Below, in pieces: positions 1-12,372 of a DNA stretch of 64,000 nucleotides. The stretch lies in the NCBI GenBank assembly GCA_018389105.1, contig JACATO010000606.1:310001-374000 (forward strand), given 5' to 3'. This stretch comes from Nautilus pompilius (taxonomy: Eukaryota; Mollusca; Cephalopoda; Nautilida; Nautilidae). The first letter of the stretch is position 1. Every line of letters starts with the position of its first letter. The translations under genes were made by a program, and so were the position numbers. The notes under the pieces are model-generated. The model was not told the origin of the DNA. It saw only the letters and a list, made by a program, of their open reading frames with translations, and made no database searches.

Positions 1-214
1 GTTAGTTACCAAACGACTGGTCACGTTAGGTAGACATATTACAGGAACCAGTTAGTTACCAAACGACTGGTCACGTTAGGTAGACATATTACAGGAACCA
101 GTTAGTTACCAAACGACTGTTCACGTTAAGTAGACATATTACAGGAACCAGTTAGTTACCAAACGACTGATCAGTTAAGTAGGAATGTTACAGGAACCAG
201 TTAGTTACCAAATG
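1..214. repeat. 50-bp tandem satellite, end of an array
   Basis: Copies lie at 1-50, 51-100, 101-150 and 151-199, followed by a partial copy at 200-214. The first two are identical, the third differs at two bases, and the fourth has a deletion and several changes. The core is GTTAGTTACCAAACGACTG followed by TAGACATATTACAGGAACCA. The array is cut by the window start, so its real length is unknown. Decay increases toward the right edge, as expected at an array margin. Confidence 0.95.
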
Positions 215-1011
215 TAAGCGTTGCTACTTTTACACGCGATGGAAAAAAAATCGTGAGTAGATACCAGAGACACCACCGAAAGACGGTGTAATAGGATGGA
301 AGTCGCTGCTATGGAGAAGTTCCTTAAGCCGAAATTTTAGGCGTTAAAGCCAGTAAGGTCCCTATTATAATTACAAATGAAATATATGGAAGGCCTCTCA
401 TCGCACGAAGTTTATCTTTTGAATGAAATACCTAAAGTAAACAAAAAGGGTGTTCTCAAAAACCTTGTTGCTTATGTAAAAGACAGAGATCATTAAAATC
501 ACCAGATATGGCTAACAATATTGAAGATGCTCAGCTTGATTTTCGAAAAGGGAATGCTACTAAACTACAAGCGCACACGGTACTGCAATTTCAGAGGTTA
601 TGTAATTGAGAGGAGATGACAAGTATACATACACCTGACTGACTTCAGAGAGTCGTTGATGGTGGTTTTTCTAAAATTCAACATTAGGGCAACCCCGCCA
701 AGGATTAAAATTATGAGATCGGTTTCTCTTTGTGATGTACACTGATCACACTAATATTTAAATCTATAACAATATTATGAAACTTGCGGATAACACAAAG
801 GGTTCTTAGTAAGTTAATAACAGCGACGATGTCGGGAAGATGCTGTCCAGTTTGGAGCGTTTCGTAAAATAGTCACATAAATGGAAAATGATATCCTAAT
901 GTATCCGAGTGGTACATGCCTTTTCTTTGAGAACGAGTTGGCGCCAAGTAGGAGCAGGAAGCAACGGAAGAGAATTAGGGTAACATCAGGAAAAACGTTT
1001 TAAAAGTTCCG

Positions 1012-1016
<5 letters not shown>
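215..1016. other. Unassigned intergenic sequence
   Basis: No long open frame, recognisable domain or RNA gene was seen on either strand. The stretch is AT-rich with short frames only. Confidence 0.6.
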
Positions 1017-1083
<67 letters not shown>

Positions 1084-1240
1084 TCGAAGAAGAAGAGAGA
1101 GAGAGATGATCAGAAAGAGGGGGAGAGAGAGAGAGATGGTCAGAAGAGAGAGAGAGATGGTCAGAAAGAGGGAGAGAGAGAGAGAGAGAGATGGTCAGAG
1201 AAGAAGAGAGAGAGATGTCAGAAAGAAGAAGAGAGAGAGG
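1017..1240. repeat. GA microsatellite passing into GATGGTCAGAAGA compound repeat
   Basis: A pure (GA)n run of about 60 bases is followed by repeated blocks built of GATGGTCAGAAAGAGG and GA runs. The purine-rich strand is the plus strand. Frames across it are artefacts of the simple sequence. Confidence 0.93.
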
Positions 1241-1385
1241 GATGTGATGGGTGGGTGCGAGATATGCTGAACCAACAAATACTCAGTCATCCCCGTCGCC
1301 GAGAACCCTGCTGCAGGAACATGGTATCGTGGTCGTCCGAAAATTTAGCATTACGTGGGGTCGGGGGACTGAAAACCCTCCATTG

Positions 1386-1627
1386 TTATGCGCGACAAGA
1401 GGGAACGTTACCATAGTAACCGTATCGTCCGGCTCGGGGAAACCAGATCATGTGCTTTCGAGAACAGACTGCCGGCTTATTTTTCTGCGAAACGAGCCCC
1501 CCCCGGGCGGCATTCAAACCGCGGGTTTTCCAAAAAGAAATTCCGCAGATATTCCAGGCCGGAAATGAACGGATACTTTCGATGATCTCGGGGGCTGAGC
1601 TTCTGTCTGCCGAATGCAAAATGGAGA
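1386..1627 (-). CDS. Possible downstream exon of the jelly-roll gene
   Basis: An open minus-strand frame ends with a stop at 1386-1388. A possible acceptor (T-run then GGAAG) just above 1627, and an in-frame alternative (TTCGGCAG) slightly lower, both continue in the phase left by the donor of the 1700-2410 exon, implying an intron of about 72-100 bp. The peptide includes EIIESIRSFPAWNICGI and shows no domain I recognise. The region is GC-rich, which produces long chance frames, so this is only a phase-compatible candidate. Confidence 0.22.
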
Positions 1628-1699
1628 CTTCCACGCAAAAAAAAAATCAGGTGCCCTTCGACAACAACAACAACAACAACAAAAATATGTGGGTCTTAC

Positions 1700-2410
1700 C
1701 AAAATTACTTTTGTCAGTCCAGGATTCTGGATCGCATTTCGCTTTTAATTTTTCTAAAGCCTCTCTGAGGGTAGATACGGTGTAAAACTGGAGGCAGGAT
1801 AGGAACCCCTTAAAAGCGTCATAACCGGCGGGCAGGTTCGGGGCGGACCCCAACCAAACTCCCCCTCGGGTTTCCGGTATGGCGCCTCCCCTGCCGACTG
1901 TAAACGATGTCGTCTCTCCTTGGGTGTGGATGTAGATCCCGTTCCTCAGTAGATTATCGTAATTAACAGAAACAAAGGTCCATTCTTCCAAAGTCAGAGA
2001 GTCGGGTAATGTCTGGTCGATGGTCAGGTTCTCGCCCCGGCCGGGCTGCCTCACCCTGATCCCCCAGCCGTCCAGCGCCGTGCCCAGCCCGTCGTAGCCC
2101 AGGATCAAAGCCGACTTCCTACTGGACGGCCTCACGTAGAATGACCAGCTAAACGCGGGAAAGCTGTCGAGCTCTCCGTTCGGTTGTTCTATTTTGGCGA
2201 AGGATGACGGCTTCCCGAGAAACTCCAGGTGGTTACCAGTCGTTTCCGTGGCCGATTTTCTCGGTACGTTGTGCAGAGCCATGTACAGATGCTTCGTTGA
2301 ACTGTCGACGCCATGGCTGCTGTCAACAAAAAGCCACAGTCCGTCTGGGACAGGTAACTGGTCTTCCTTCGACACCGATGATGAATATTCTCCGTGAATA
2401 TCGTCAGCAA
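1700..2410 (-). CDS. Laminin-G/pentraxin-like jelly-roll domain exon
   Basis: This 711-bp minus-strand exon is open throughout. It is bounded by an acceptor (TTTCTTCTAG just above 2410) and a donor (G|GTAAGA at 1699-1694). Both borders are phase 1. The peptide starts ADDIHGEYSSSVSKED. It has the look of a concanavalin A-like jelly roll: WSFYVRPSS early, LTLEEWTFVSVNYD in the middle, then GGVWLGSAPNL and YDAFKGFLSCLQFYTVSTL near the end, the usual closing strands of LamG_3-type domains. Two cysteines (LSC and KAKC) may pair. Such domains occur in extracellular or membrane-bound receptors and adhesion proteins, so I infer an extracellular role; the ligand cannot be read from the sequence. Upstream exons were not found in the window. 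The exon is clearly richer in GC than its flanks. Confidence 0.72.
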
Positions 2411-2926
2411 CTAGAAGAAATACTTCTCATATAATAAACACCACAGAGTGTTTCTTTCATGGAACGCAGAGATTTAATTTTAAAGAAATAAACAGTTTAT
2501 TTTTTAAAGTTATAATTAATTTTATTTCATTTATCCTTCCTCTGGCAATTACTTTCTGGAACACAGAGTCATACGATCTCCTAAAAGTTCGTTATAAACG
2601 TTTGCACAGTATACATTGTTAAAAGGGTGAAAGAAGTTTGCCCCATCGATTGCTTGCTATCGTTATCACACGTGGAGACAAGAGACGTCCTTTTTTTTTG
2701 ACTGCACAAAGCAGCAACAATGGTATCTTGGTAATCTGATTTCATTCTTTAAACGACAACAAAGGAAACTTGTTTAGGAGACATTACCAATCATTAGATA
2801 TGCAAAAGGGAGGTAATCAAAAGTTTTTAATCACGCCCACTAATAATGTAGCTACAGCGCTCGTTGAAATCGCTAGCAAATCGATAATACAAAACTTTGC
2901 AGAAAGAAAATCGTGATAAAATACTC

Positions 2927-2977
2927 AATAATAATAATAATAATAATAATAAATAATAATAATAATAATAATAATAA
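2927..2977. repeat. (AAT)n microsatellite
   Basis: About 16 AAT units with one interruption. Confidence 0.95.
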
Positions 2978-3989
2978 AAGGTTTGATAGAAACGGAATTA
3001 ATTTTGGATCTGTTTTTGGAAATTGACTTATGTATGGTGGGGCGACTAATTTTAAAGAATACTAGACGACCCGTGGACCCGTTGGGTTGCCATAGTGACA
3101 GCGGTTGATGACAGGAAGCCGACGCACAATTTTAATATTATCGGGTGATCGAACTTTAATTTTAAGAGAAGTCGAGCATTTACACCAGGAGTCGCTGCTT
3201 ACTGAAGCACGCGTTAGTTTTAGTAATAGATAGATAGGTAGATAAATGAAACATCTCTTCCCTGCCAAGCCGCTCGACATCCCTTAAAGGTTTGAAACCC
3301 TTCATTAGCTTTTTTTTTTTTTATATAAAACATCTGAAGTTTAAACTTCGTAGATCTAATACACCTTAATCGTCCAGCAGGTTATAAATGCTTAAGACTG
3401 GAAACAATGAGTAGTCTCCTATAAATCAATTACTTCTTATGAAATATCGGCTCCAGGTCTGCAAAGAATACTAAAGATGAGGAGGGACCAGGGAATTATA
3501 CGGCGAAATTAGTGTTCTTCTTCTATGTTTAATATTCCGGTTACTTACGTCAAACATGCTACTGGCTAATCTTCTTTAATACTATGCATATACATATATA
3601 AAATCTATTTAATTAAAATGTTACCAGGTTTTTAATTGCATCGTTTAGACAACTTAAGAATAAGGGTGTTTTAAGGCGACTCTGGGAATAAACTCTATAT
3701 TCGTAAGCCGAAAGACTTGGAGACTATTTTGTTAACAAACTGCTACTAGAGTGCAGTCAGTCACAATATGCAACAATAATTAATTAAAGTTGCCAGTCGC
3801 TGCACGATTTTGTGGGGAGATTGTAAAAGGCGTACGATTTTACACCACGGGCCGCACTCTTGAAGTAAGTTAACGGGACAAACGTTCACGTACCTGACAG
3901 TAAGAAGAAAGGATAAACTTTGGTGATGATCTGGCTAATAATGGCGTTTCTAGCCATTTTTGGAATCTCTTGTATTTCTGAAACTCACT

Positions 3990-4436
3990 CTACAGGAAAA
4001 TGAACAAAAACACCCTTTTGTCGATCATGCACGGGAAATTAGATCCGGCAAATTTATAGCCGATTGAAGGTATCTTTGTAGCTGCATATTGATCTTGAGG
4101 GTACAAAGCAATTGACGCTTCTGGCATGTCACAGCACGTGCGTCTCAGTTCGTTGGATACCATTTTACTGCGATATTCGGCAAATAATGGCTGAGGGCGT
4201 TCGAGTGATGCATGGGTGCTTAGGGCCGTTAAGCGGAAGATATAATTAATTTGAAAAGAGTAACTTAATCCCCGAAACACACTATTAAGTTTTGTCACGA
4301 TCGGGTAGAGGCGAAACACTAATCGTTGAGATGCATCCAGAGAAAATCTTCTCATCCTTATAAAAGTCGATCTAAAAGAAAAACAGGCAAACAGTTGGCC
4401 CAGCTGTCGGGATGGTTTCAGCGGCTGCTCTCCCAT
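3990..4436 (-). other. Unrecognised 148-codon open frame
   Basis: The frame starts with ATG at 4436 (MGEQPLKPSRQLGQ) and ends at 3990. It is arginine- and serine-rich, has no domain or signal that I recognise, and lacks convincing splice sites. It could be a chance frame or a repeat-derived fragment. It is recorded because it is the longest frame in this interval. Confidence 0.15.
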
Positions 4437-4962
4437 CCTGACCGAACCAACCGCTCCTCACGTATCCAACCTTCGGAGTCTCTCGTCAAAACTGGCTGCT
4501 AAAATGTGTTTCCACGTCAGCTGCTGTTTAAAGTATAAAAAAAACAAACAATAGCACAATGACCGTCGTCGATATTTTCATTTCCACATACTGTACTAAT
4601 TATGTTTCGTTTAGTAAATCTAAAGAACAGAATACGGAAAGTGAAAGTTACATGTCAGTACCTTACCTGTAAGCCACGTTGTTAATCTGTTGGTTAAAGA
4701 TAACACAGACTGCGATTCTTAGCTGGTCTACTGTCATTTCAAAAGGGGGGGTTCAAATTTTGAAGAATCTAGCAAATAAGGGGTTTGGTTTTGTGGCAGT
4801 TACTAGAAGAGAAAAATTGATTGGTTGGCAGCAGTTATTGTTACAGCATGTAGAGGTTTCCATTCCATCTTACCAGATCATACCACTCCACTGACCAATC
4901 ACCTATCTACTAGTTCACGAAAACGGAACGAAAAATCTGCGCGTTGTCACTTATTTCAACTT

Positions 4963-7131
4963 CCATGACTGTACTGTTGAACAGGATTCGACCAACTCTC
5001 CATCACTGTACTGTTGAACAGGATTCGACCAACTCTCCATCACTGTACTGGCGAAGAGGACTCGACCAACTCTCCATCACTGTACTGATGAACAGGACTC
5101 GACCAACTCTCTGTCACTGTACTGATGAACAGGACTCGACCAAATCTCCATCACTGTACTGTTGAACAGGACTCGACCAACTCTCCATCACTGTACTGGC
5201 GAACAGGACTCGACCAACTCTCCATCACTGTACTGGCGAACAGGACTCGACCAAATCTCCATCACTGTACTGTTGAACAGGACTCGACCAACTCTCCATC
5301 ACTGTACTGTTGAACAGGACTCGACCAAATCTCCATCACTGTACTGTTGAACAGGACTCGACCAACTCTCCATCACTGTACTGTTGAACAGGACTCGACC
5401 AACTCTCCATCACTGTACTGGTGAACAGGACTCGACCAACTCTCTGTCACTGTACTGATGAACAGGACTCGACCAAATCTCCATCACTGTACTGTTGAAC
5501 AGGACTCGACCAACTCTCCATCACTGTACTGTTGAACAGGACTCGACCAAATCTCCATCACTGTACTGTTGAACAAGACTCGACCAACTCTCCATCACTG
5601 TACTGGCGAACAGGACTCGACCAACTCTCCATCACTGTACTGGCGAAGAGGACTCGACCAACTCTCCATCACTGTACTGTTGAACAGGACTCGACCAAAT
5701 CTCCATCACTGTACTGTTGAACAGGACTCGACCAACTCTCCATCACTGTACTGTTGAACAGGACTCGACCAGCTCTCCATCACTGTACTGTTGAACAGGA
5801 CTCGACCAACTCTCCATCACTGTACTGGCGAAGAGGACTCGACCAAATCTCCATCACTGTACTGGCGAAGAGGACTCGACCAACTCTCCATCACTGTACT
5901 GGCGAAGAGGACTCGACCAAATCTCCATCACTGTACTGGCGAACAGGACTCGACCAAATTTCCATCACTGTACTGTTGAACAGGACTCGACCAAATTTCC
6001 ATCACTGTACTGTTGAACAGGACTCGACCAAATTTCCATCACTGTACTGTTGAACAGGACTCGACCAAATTTCCATCACTGTACTGTTGAACAAGACTCG
6101 ACCAAATCTCCATCACTGTACTGTTGAACAGGACTCGACCAGCTCTCCATCACTGTACTGTTGAACAAGACTCGACCAAATCTCCATCACTGTACTGTTG
6201 AACAAGACTCGACCAAATCTCCATCACTGTACTGTTGAACAAGACTCGACCAAATCTCCATCACTGTACTGTTGAACAAGACTCGACCAACTCTCCATCA
6301 CTGTACTGTTGAACAAGACTCGACCAAATCTCCATCACTGTACTGTTGAACAAGACTCGACCAAATCTCCATCACTGTACTGTTGAACAAGACTCGACCA
6401 AATCTCCATCACTGTACTGTTGAACAAGACTCGACCAAATCTCCATCACTGTACTGTTGAACAAGACTCGACCAAATCTCCATCACTGTACTGTTGAACA
6501 GGACTCGACCAAATTTCCATCACTGTACTGTTGAACAGGACTCGACCAAATTTCCATCACTGTACTGTTGAACAAGACTCGACCAAATCTCCATCACTGT
6601 ACTGTTGAACAGGACTCGACCAGCTCTCCATCACTGTACTGTTGAACAAGACTCGACCAAATCTCCATCACTGTACTGTTGAACAAGACTCGACCAAATC
6701 TCCATCACTGTACTGTTGAACAAGACTCGACCAAATCTCCATCACTGTACTGTTGAACAGGACTCGACCAAATCTCCATCACTGTACTGTTGAACAAGAC
6801 TCGACCAAATCTCCATCACTGTACTGTTGAACAAGACTCGACCAAATCTCCATCACTGTACTGTTGAACAGGACTCGACCAAATCTCCATCACTGTACTG
6901 TTGAACAAGACTCGACCAAATCTCCATCACTGTACTGTTGAACAAGACTCGACCAAAATCTCCATCACTGTACTGTTGAACAGGACTCGACCAAATCTCC
7001 ATCACTGTACTGTTGAACAAGACTCGACCAAATCTCCATCACTGTACTGTTGAACAAGACTCGACCAAATCTCCATCACTGTACTGTTGAACAGGACTCG
7101 ACCAAATCTCCATTACTGTACTGGCGAACAA
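4963..7131. repeat. 37-bp minisatellite, about 58 copies
   Basis: The unit is 37 bp with core GAACAGGACTCGACCAA followed by CTCCATCACTGTACTG. Variants differ mainly at two places: TGTTGAAC, TGGCGAAC, TGGCGAAG or TGATGAAC, and AACTCT, AAATCT or AAATTT. The left part (4963-5950) mixes all variants. The right part (about 6060-7100) is nearly uniform for the AACAAGACTCG type. One copy near 6955 has an extra A. Because 37 is not a multiple of three, all three frames rotate through the unit, producing many 62-99-codon frames that are not genes. Confidence 0.98.
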
Positions 7132-10100
7132 GAAAGTGTCTTGTACATTTGGTACAGATTAGGGCGCTGAAGTCCAAACAGCAAAGGAATGAATGCCGAT
7201 TAAAAGACGAACTATTTTCCAAAGGAAAGGTCTCTGTTGTTGTTTTTCTTTTATTTGATACACTCATAAAGGAATAAACTGCCAGTAACTACGTTTTATC
7301 ACCAATAAATGTATAGCATCAGACGGCCGCTAACTAATCTGGGCTAATTTGCCATTTATCCAACTATAAAGAAAAAGGTGATTATAATATTATAAGAACC
7401 TTATTGAAAAATCTGTAAACTATGTAGATATTTTGTTTTATAATGTGCTTAACCCTTATCTTTTTTTAAAATAAATATGCAAATAACAGAACTTATCCTT
7501 AAATTAGCCCCAGCCAGGTCAGACCTGATAAAAGTGAATATCCAAAACGATATGTATACATACAACGTAATAGACGCGAATGGATTATGTAGCTTTGTAG
7601 CTAAATAGATGAAGCCTTCAGCGACCTCACGTTATCTGAACGCTACGCTAATCTCCCCCCCCGCAGTTTATGTTGCCATGTCTTCAACACTATCTCTAAA
7701 TCTCACGTAATTTTTAGCTTAAAAGATACTAGAGTTCTGGTAGCTGCCGAAGAGGGCGCTACCTACCGCCAGCAGTACTGATTTGCCACGCCCACCGAAA
7801 GAGCCAGTCGCTTTATCCTAGGGTCACATTCCCGAATCCTGTGCGGTGGCGGAAGCTGCGGATAGAGGGAACCTGATCGAAAATATTCGCTCCCTGGCCC
7901 CCCCTTTTTTTTGCTATATTTTTAGACTTGAACTTTAGACGTTCGTCCGGTTTGATACGGGTTGGGGGGGGTGGTAAGACACAACATTTACCTTCTTTTA
8001 ACGTTAAAGGAGGGGACTAAATATGACCCAAGATGAAAGCTAGACGCGTCACCTGCTTACAGGAAGCACATCTCTAAGAGTTACTCGGAAGTAAACGCCA
8101 AGTTCCTTCCGGTGGAAAGCAGAGCAGCTATTCAGCCCTGAAATCCCACACCCCCCCAACCCTTTTTCACACAAATCTAGGGAGTACAGTCGCTGGCTAC
8201 AGGTCACAACGTTGGCCCCGATCCCACGCCCTCGACATTCTGAGGGGAGAGCGCCGAGTTTTCTCCCGATCTATCACGGTAAAAACTGGTCTCGGAAGAG
8301 GAACCGGGTGGTATGCGTCCCACCCACCTTAATGGATACAGCGTGGTGACTAGAATAGGCAGAATGCTGGGATCAGGGCCAGGACCCGGGCTATCGAGGG
8401 AGGGTGCGTCAAGGCCTTCCATGGGTTAGGCCGTGTCGGTAAGGAAACTAGGGTGGGTTAAATCGAGTTACAGAGAAATCTAGACTAAGACAAGTCAAAC
8501 GGCTGTGTATCAGCTCACTTCCGACCTGCCCGGGGGGGGGGGGGAATTCGGATATTCCACTTACCGACAGCGGAGACCCTGTCCTGCATGATTCGGGAGG
8601 ATTCGGATGATCCATAACTAGACCCTAGAATCGTGCAGTGTGCCGCCGTCGTCAGGGTCGTACTACGAGACCAGGACAGCGTGTTTTTAGGTCTCTCTCT
8701 CTCTCCAGGGAAATGGATAGAAAAAGGGGGGGGTAGAGTGTTGGCGAGCCGTTTACTTTAGCTACGCAACTAAGGAATGGGAAAGTCATCCTCCCATCCC
8801 GGTTGGTTAGGGTGCAGGAGTAATGTGATAGGGGACGGACGGGAAAGTGGGTGCGAGCCAAATAGCGTCCCAAGATATAGACGGTCAGCTGGAGGGGACA
8901 GGACCTAGTGTAGCACCGGACAAACGGCACGCGACGGGCTGCAACACTTAATACGGATGGAGGAATAGTTGTTCTACGCAGTCAAACTAAAATCTGCAAA
9001 ACAATGGCTAAGAACCCTACTAGATACCACAATGGGCGACTTATCGGTGTGGATAAGATCCAAGTAACCTTTGTGGAGAACTCGAATTGAGTTTAGCAAC
9101 TATAGAAACCCAGAAGGGAAGTTTCACAACGCCACCTGTACCACCGCCTCTTCCCCTAACCACGAGCCTAGTTCTCAGGGGCCACCCCCCCCCCCCGGCC
9201 AGGAGATCTGGCAGGGGAATATCTCTCAATGGCTGCCCGCTTCCCACGAAGCGTCACAGCTGCCATTTACCGAAGAATCTCCGGCCGGGAACTCGCTGCA
9301 AAGGGAAAATAAGTCGGATCGGAAAAGTGACAGGCGACAGACAAACCCTTTCAACAACAGCAGTGGCTAAACTGGGGCACCGTGAATCCCCCGGACACCA
9401 CAAGGCGCGCGGCCATGTTCTCGTTACCGACGGCTGGGGTCCGGACTTAGCCTTTTGTCTAAGTCGCGAGACCAGCCCGGAAGCGCCGCGGGAAGGCATG
9501 GCTATGGCGGCGGTGTGACGACGGTCCTCATCGGGTGAGCCGGCACGTGTTTTGGGACTCTGGGTCCCCTCGTCAAATCGTACCGCCGATGCAATTAGAG
9601 GTAACTTTATTTTAACGGACGGTGACGTTAGACGACATGGGGGCACGTGTAATTACGGCTGGTACCGTCAAAGACCCAGCCATTGCCCCTGCTGAGAGAA
9701 TATTTGGGGTAGTGCAAGCGGACCCGTCGCTTCCCTCTAGAAACTGCAAATTCTCCCTTAAGACAATGGACTCCACTGTTCTCTTTGACAGAGCTATAAG
9801 CAGCATGAAAAGCCGCTCTCATGTATTGCCGCCAGGAGTTGGATAAACCGCATTTCAGAACGACTTACCTCCCCTTTTTTTTGGTTTGTTTCATTCTTTG
9901 TTAGGATCCCTAAGTATTTTGACACCAAGAGAAGTTTGTGTTGGTTCTGGAAATACACTTTTGTTGTTGTTGCTTAACTTATATAACAGCTACCTTTGTA
10001 CTGACTTGCCACGACTTTACACTACCTGCTACTATTCTTAACGTTTCCCCGCTACATTCATTAATCACGGTGTCAGCATTTAATACGACCGAACTTAACA

Positions 10101-12276
10101 TTTCTCTGGAGTTCTGTGCGATCGAGAGAGGTTGTAGTCTTCCTGGATCATCAGTGGCGGGTGGCAAATATAGTAGTCACGAGATCAATCCGTGGATATC
10201 CTACTTTCTACATGAGATAATTAACTTAATTTATTGGACTTACATTAACTGAAATATGGCAAGTTTTCAAAGAAACATCTCTATTTACTTCACAAATATC
10301 TTTTTTGCCTACTTTCCGAATATGCATAAATATTTAGTGTAGACTTAGAAAGATTAAAAAGTCAAAAGGTGTCTGATAAACAGAACGGAATTTTCTTATT
10401 TTGACTTCTATTTTAGTTTACAACTGATATATTTTCAGAAAAAAAAAAACGAGAAAAAATAAATCATAAAACAACTTGTATCTATTCTTTTTCTTAAGTC
10501 AGCATGTAGAACGAAGCCTACAAATCGGAGTTCGTTTAAATACTAATTAGAGAAAGTAAACAGCTTTCCCATATTTAATCCATCTTAATTTTGAGAAATC
10601 TTAAGGTTAGCCGATATCATATTGATACAGCATCTGATGTAATGTCCCAGGTAACTCGCATTTTCCGGAAACATCCCTACAGACGTCAAAAAGAAATTAA
10701 ATTAGGTGGGAAAATAGCCCGTCACCTGACTCCCATTGATAATTAGTCATGTGATAGAAACTTCCTCGGATGTATAACGCGGTACAAAGGCTGACCAGTT
10801 ATTTTTGTCTTGTCGCTGCCTAGCGCAGCAGCTATATATATTTCTCTCGTTTCTGCGAATTGGAGTGGTTAGGGTTAGACTTAGCAGACTTCTTATCCAA
10901 AATAGACTTCTGCCGCACATTGTAGCTCGGTTAAAGGTTTCGATATTTGTCATTCCAAGCGAAGTTGTCTGCCTTCGTGGTGACGTCAGATTCACGTGAT
11001 CATACAAAAAAAAAAGAGACACACCTTCGAACCTCTTCCAGTATGGCTGCTTAGTGTGATGTGATGATACACAGGTAGAAACAGATGCGATAGAAATGTT
11101 GTACAAAAAAAAAAAGAGGAAATGATATAAAATGTAGCTTTCTGGAAAACCAAGTTAGACCCACCCACCCACCTTAACTGGACCCCCCCAGTTCGCTTTA
11201 TTTAACAAGCCTCACTTACTACGATCTGCCAGCCGTCTGACATGTTTTCTATCGTCTGTAGAGAGAAAGAAAGTTATACCTGCGCAATTACAGCGGTTAT
11301 ATCTCACCCGAGGTGGTCTTTTATGTACAAACAGCTGCGACCATACCGCCCGCGACAACGTGACTTTAACATGCAAGTCTATCAGAGCATGCATCTTCTT
11401 CGAACCCGCTGGGGCCCGCCGCAAAAGGTCCCCTAATCCCTTCAGTTTTTAATCTGGAAGAAAGCCCACGCGGCTGGGTGCTAAAGCCAAAACCAGCCAA
11501 TACCAACCGGGGATTCGAAGTCGGGGCCCCTTCCCCTCAACCATGGCAGTCTAGTGATGCATTGCCCCGACACCCTTTAAGAATACACACACGGGGAAAA
11601 TTTTGGAACTTGGATCACAAATTGTTTTTTTTTTATCCATCAGAATATCTGCTTTTCTGTGTCCGCGGTTATTGGCCATTAATGGGTAGGATGGCGGTAT
11701 AACCCACCGACTACAGTGTTGTGCGTGCATCGAGATGACTTGTATTCAGCCTATTAGCGGTTTTCTGACATCAAGCTGTCCTGATTCCAATTGGTGAACT
11801 ACATTCTTTCTTTTAACCAGCAGCAAATTGCTGAGTGAATACAAAGTTATTTCAGACTATTTGATGTAACAGTCTCTCTCAATGTGTGTGGGGTCTCTCT
11901 TCCATGGAGAAGCCTATTGGCATCCTTGTAATAGCTAAAAATTAGCCAACCATAGATGCGAGAGCCTTCTGATTTTGCCATCATCCTAAGACAGGTGTGC
12001 AAGCTGCCGTTGTGTGGTTGCAGACTTCATTCAACCTGTGAAAACCAGTTAGCAATTAAAACGAAAATCTGCACACAGCAACACAAAATGTCCAGTCAAA
12101 AAGACTAAGCATAAACGTGTTGCACAAAGACGATCCCTTTAAGGTTAAATCTCCAACATTCCAGCAGCCCATGCTACAATCCATCCTGAAGTAATTTTCA
12201 TCATCCTACCTTGTGTGTGTATGTGTGACGCCACTATTTCAACGTCATTTGGAGTACATTCCGAAGAGAGTTTGCC
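7132..12276. other. Intergenic DNA with GC-richer islands, no assignable gene
   Basis: Roughly 8.1-9.6 kb and parts of 10.8-11.6 kb are GC- and CpG-richer than the rest of the window and contain overlapping frames of 100-143 codons on both strands (for example 9087-9518 plus and 9254-9646 minus). None shows a recognisable domain. Runs of C or G (8151, 8532, 9187) interrupt the sequence. A possible donor GTGAGC lies near 9534 after a CpG-rich stretch, so a promoter with a non-coding first exon is possible but unproven. Confidence 0.45.
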
Positions 12277-12372
12277 ATGGCGTCAGACCAAGAGAAGATG
12301 TACTTCGCACCCCGCCCTGGCATGGACTTCGGTGTTTTCCTGAAAGATTCACAACACCACGGTTTTGTCTGA
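12277..12372 (+). CDS. Possible short ORF with strong initiation context
   Basis: An ATG in the context GCCATGG opens a 31-codon frame beginning MASDQEKMYFAPRPGMDFG and closing with TGA at 12370-12372. The composition looks protein-like and the local sequence is richer in GC than its surroundings. It could be a first exon, a remnant of a processed copy, or chance. No donor site or homologue was recognised. Confidence 0.2.
   Translation: MASDQEKMYFAPRPGMDFGVFLKDSQHHGFV

Larger units (their letters stand above)
2411..4959. other. Unassigned intergenic or intronic sequence
   Basis: AT-rich sequence. It holds an (AAT)n microsatellite at 2927-2977 and one 148-codon minus-strand frame (3990-4436, listed separately). 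It may include intron sequence upstream of the jelly-roll exon, but no further exon could be supported. Confidence 0.5.

Noticed and set aside
1-7131. CRISPR-like array at the 50-bp or 37-bp repeats
   Set aside because: The units are directly adjacent with no unique spacers and the DNA is eukaryotic.
4944-7277. Many 62-99-codon plus-strand frames (repeating RTRPTLHHCT)
   Set aside because: They are translations of the 37-bp minisatellite in rotating frames. The frames begin and end with unit variants and have no independent support.
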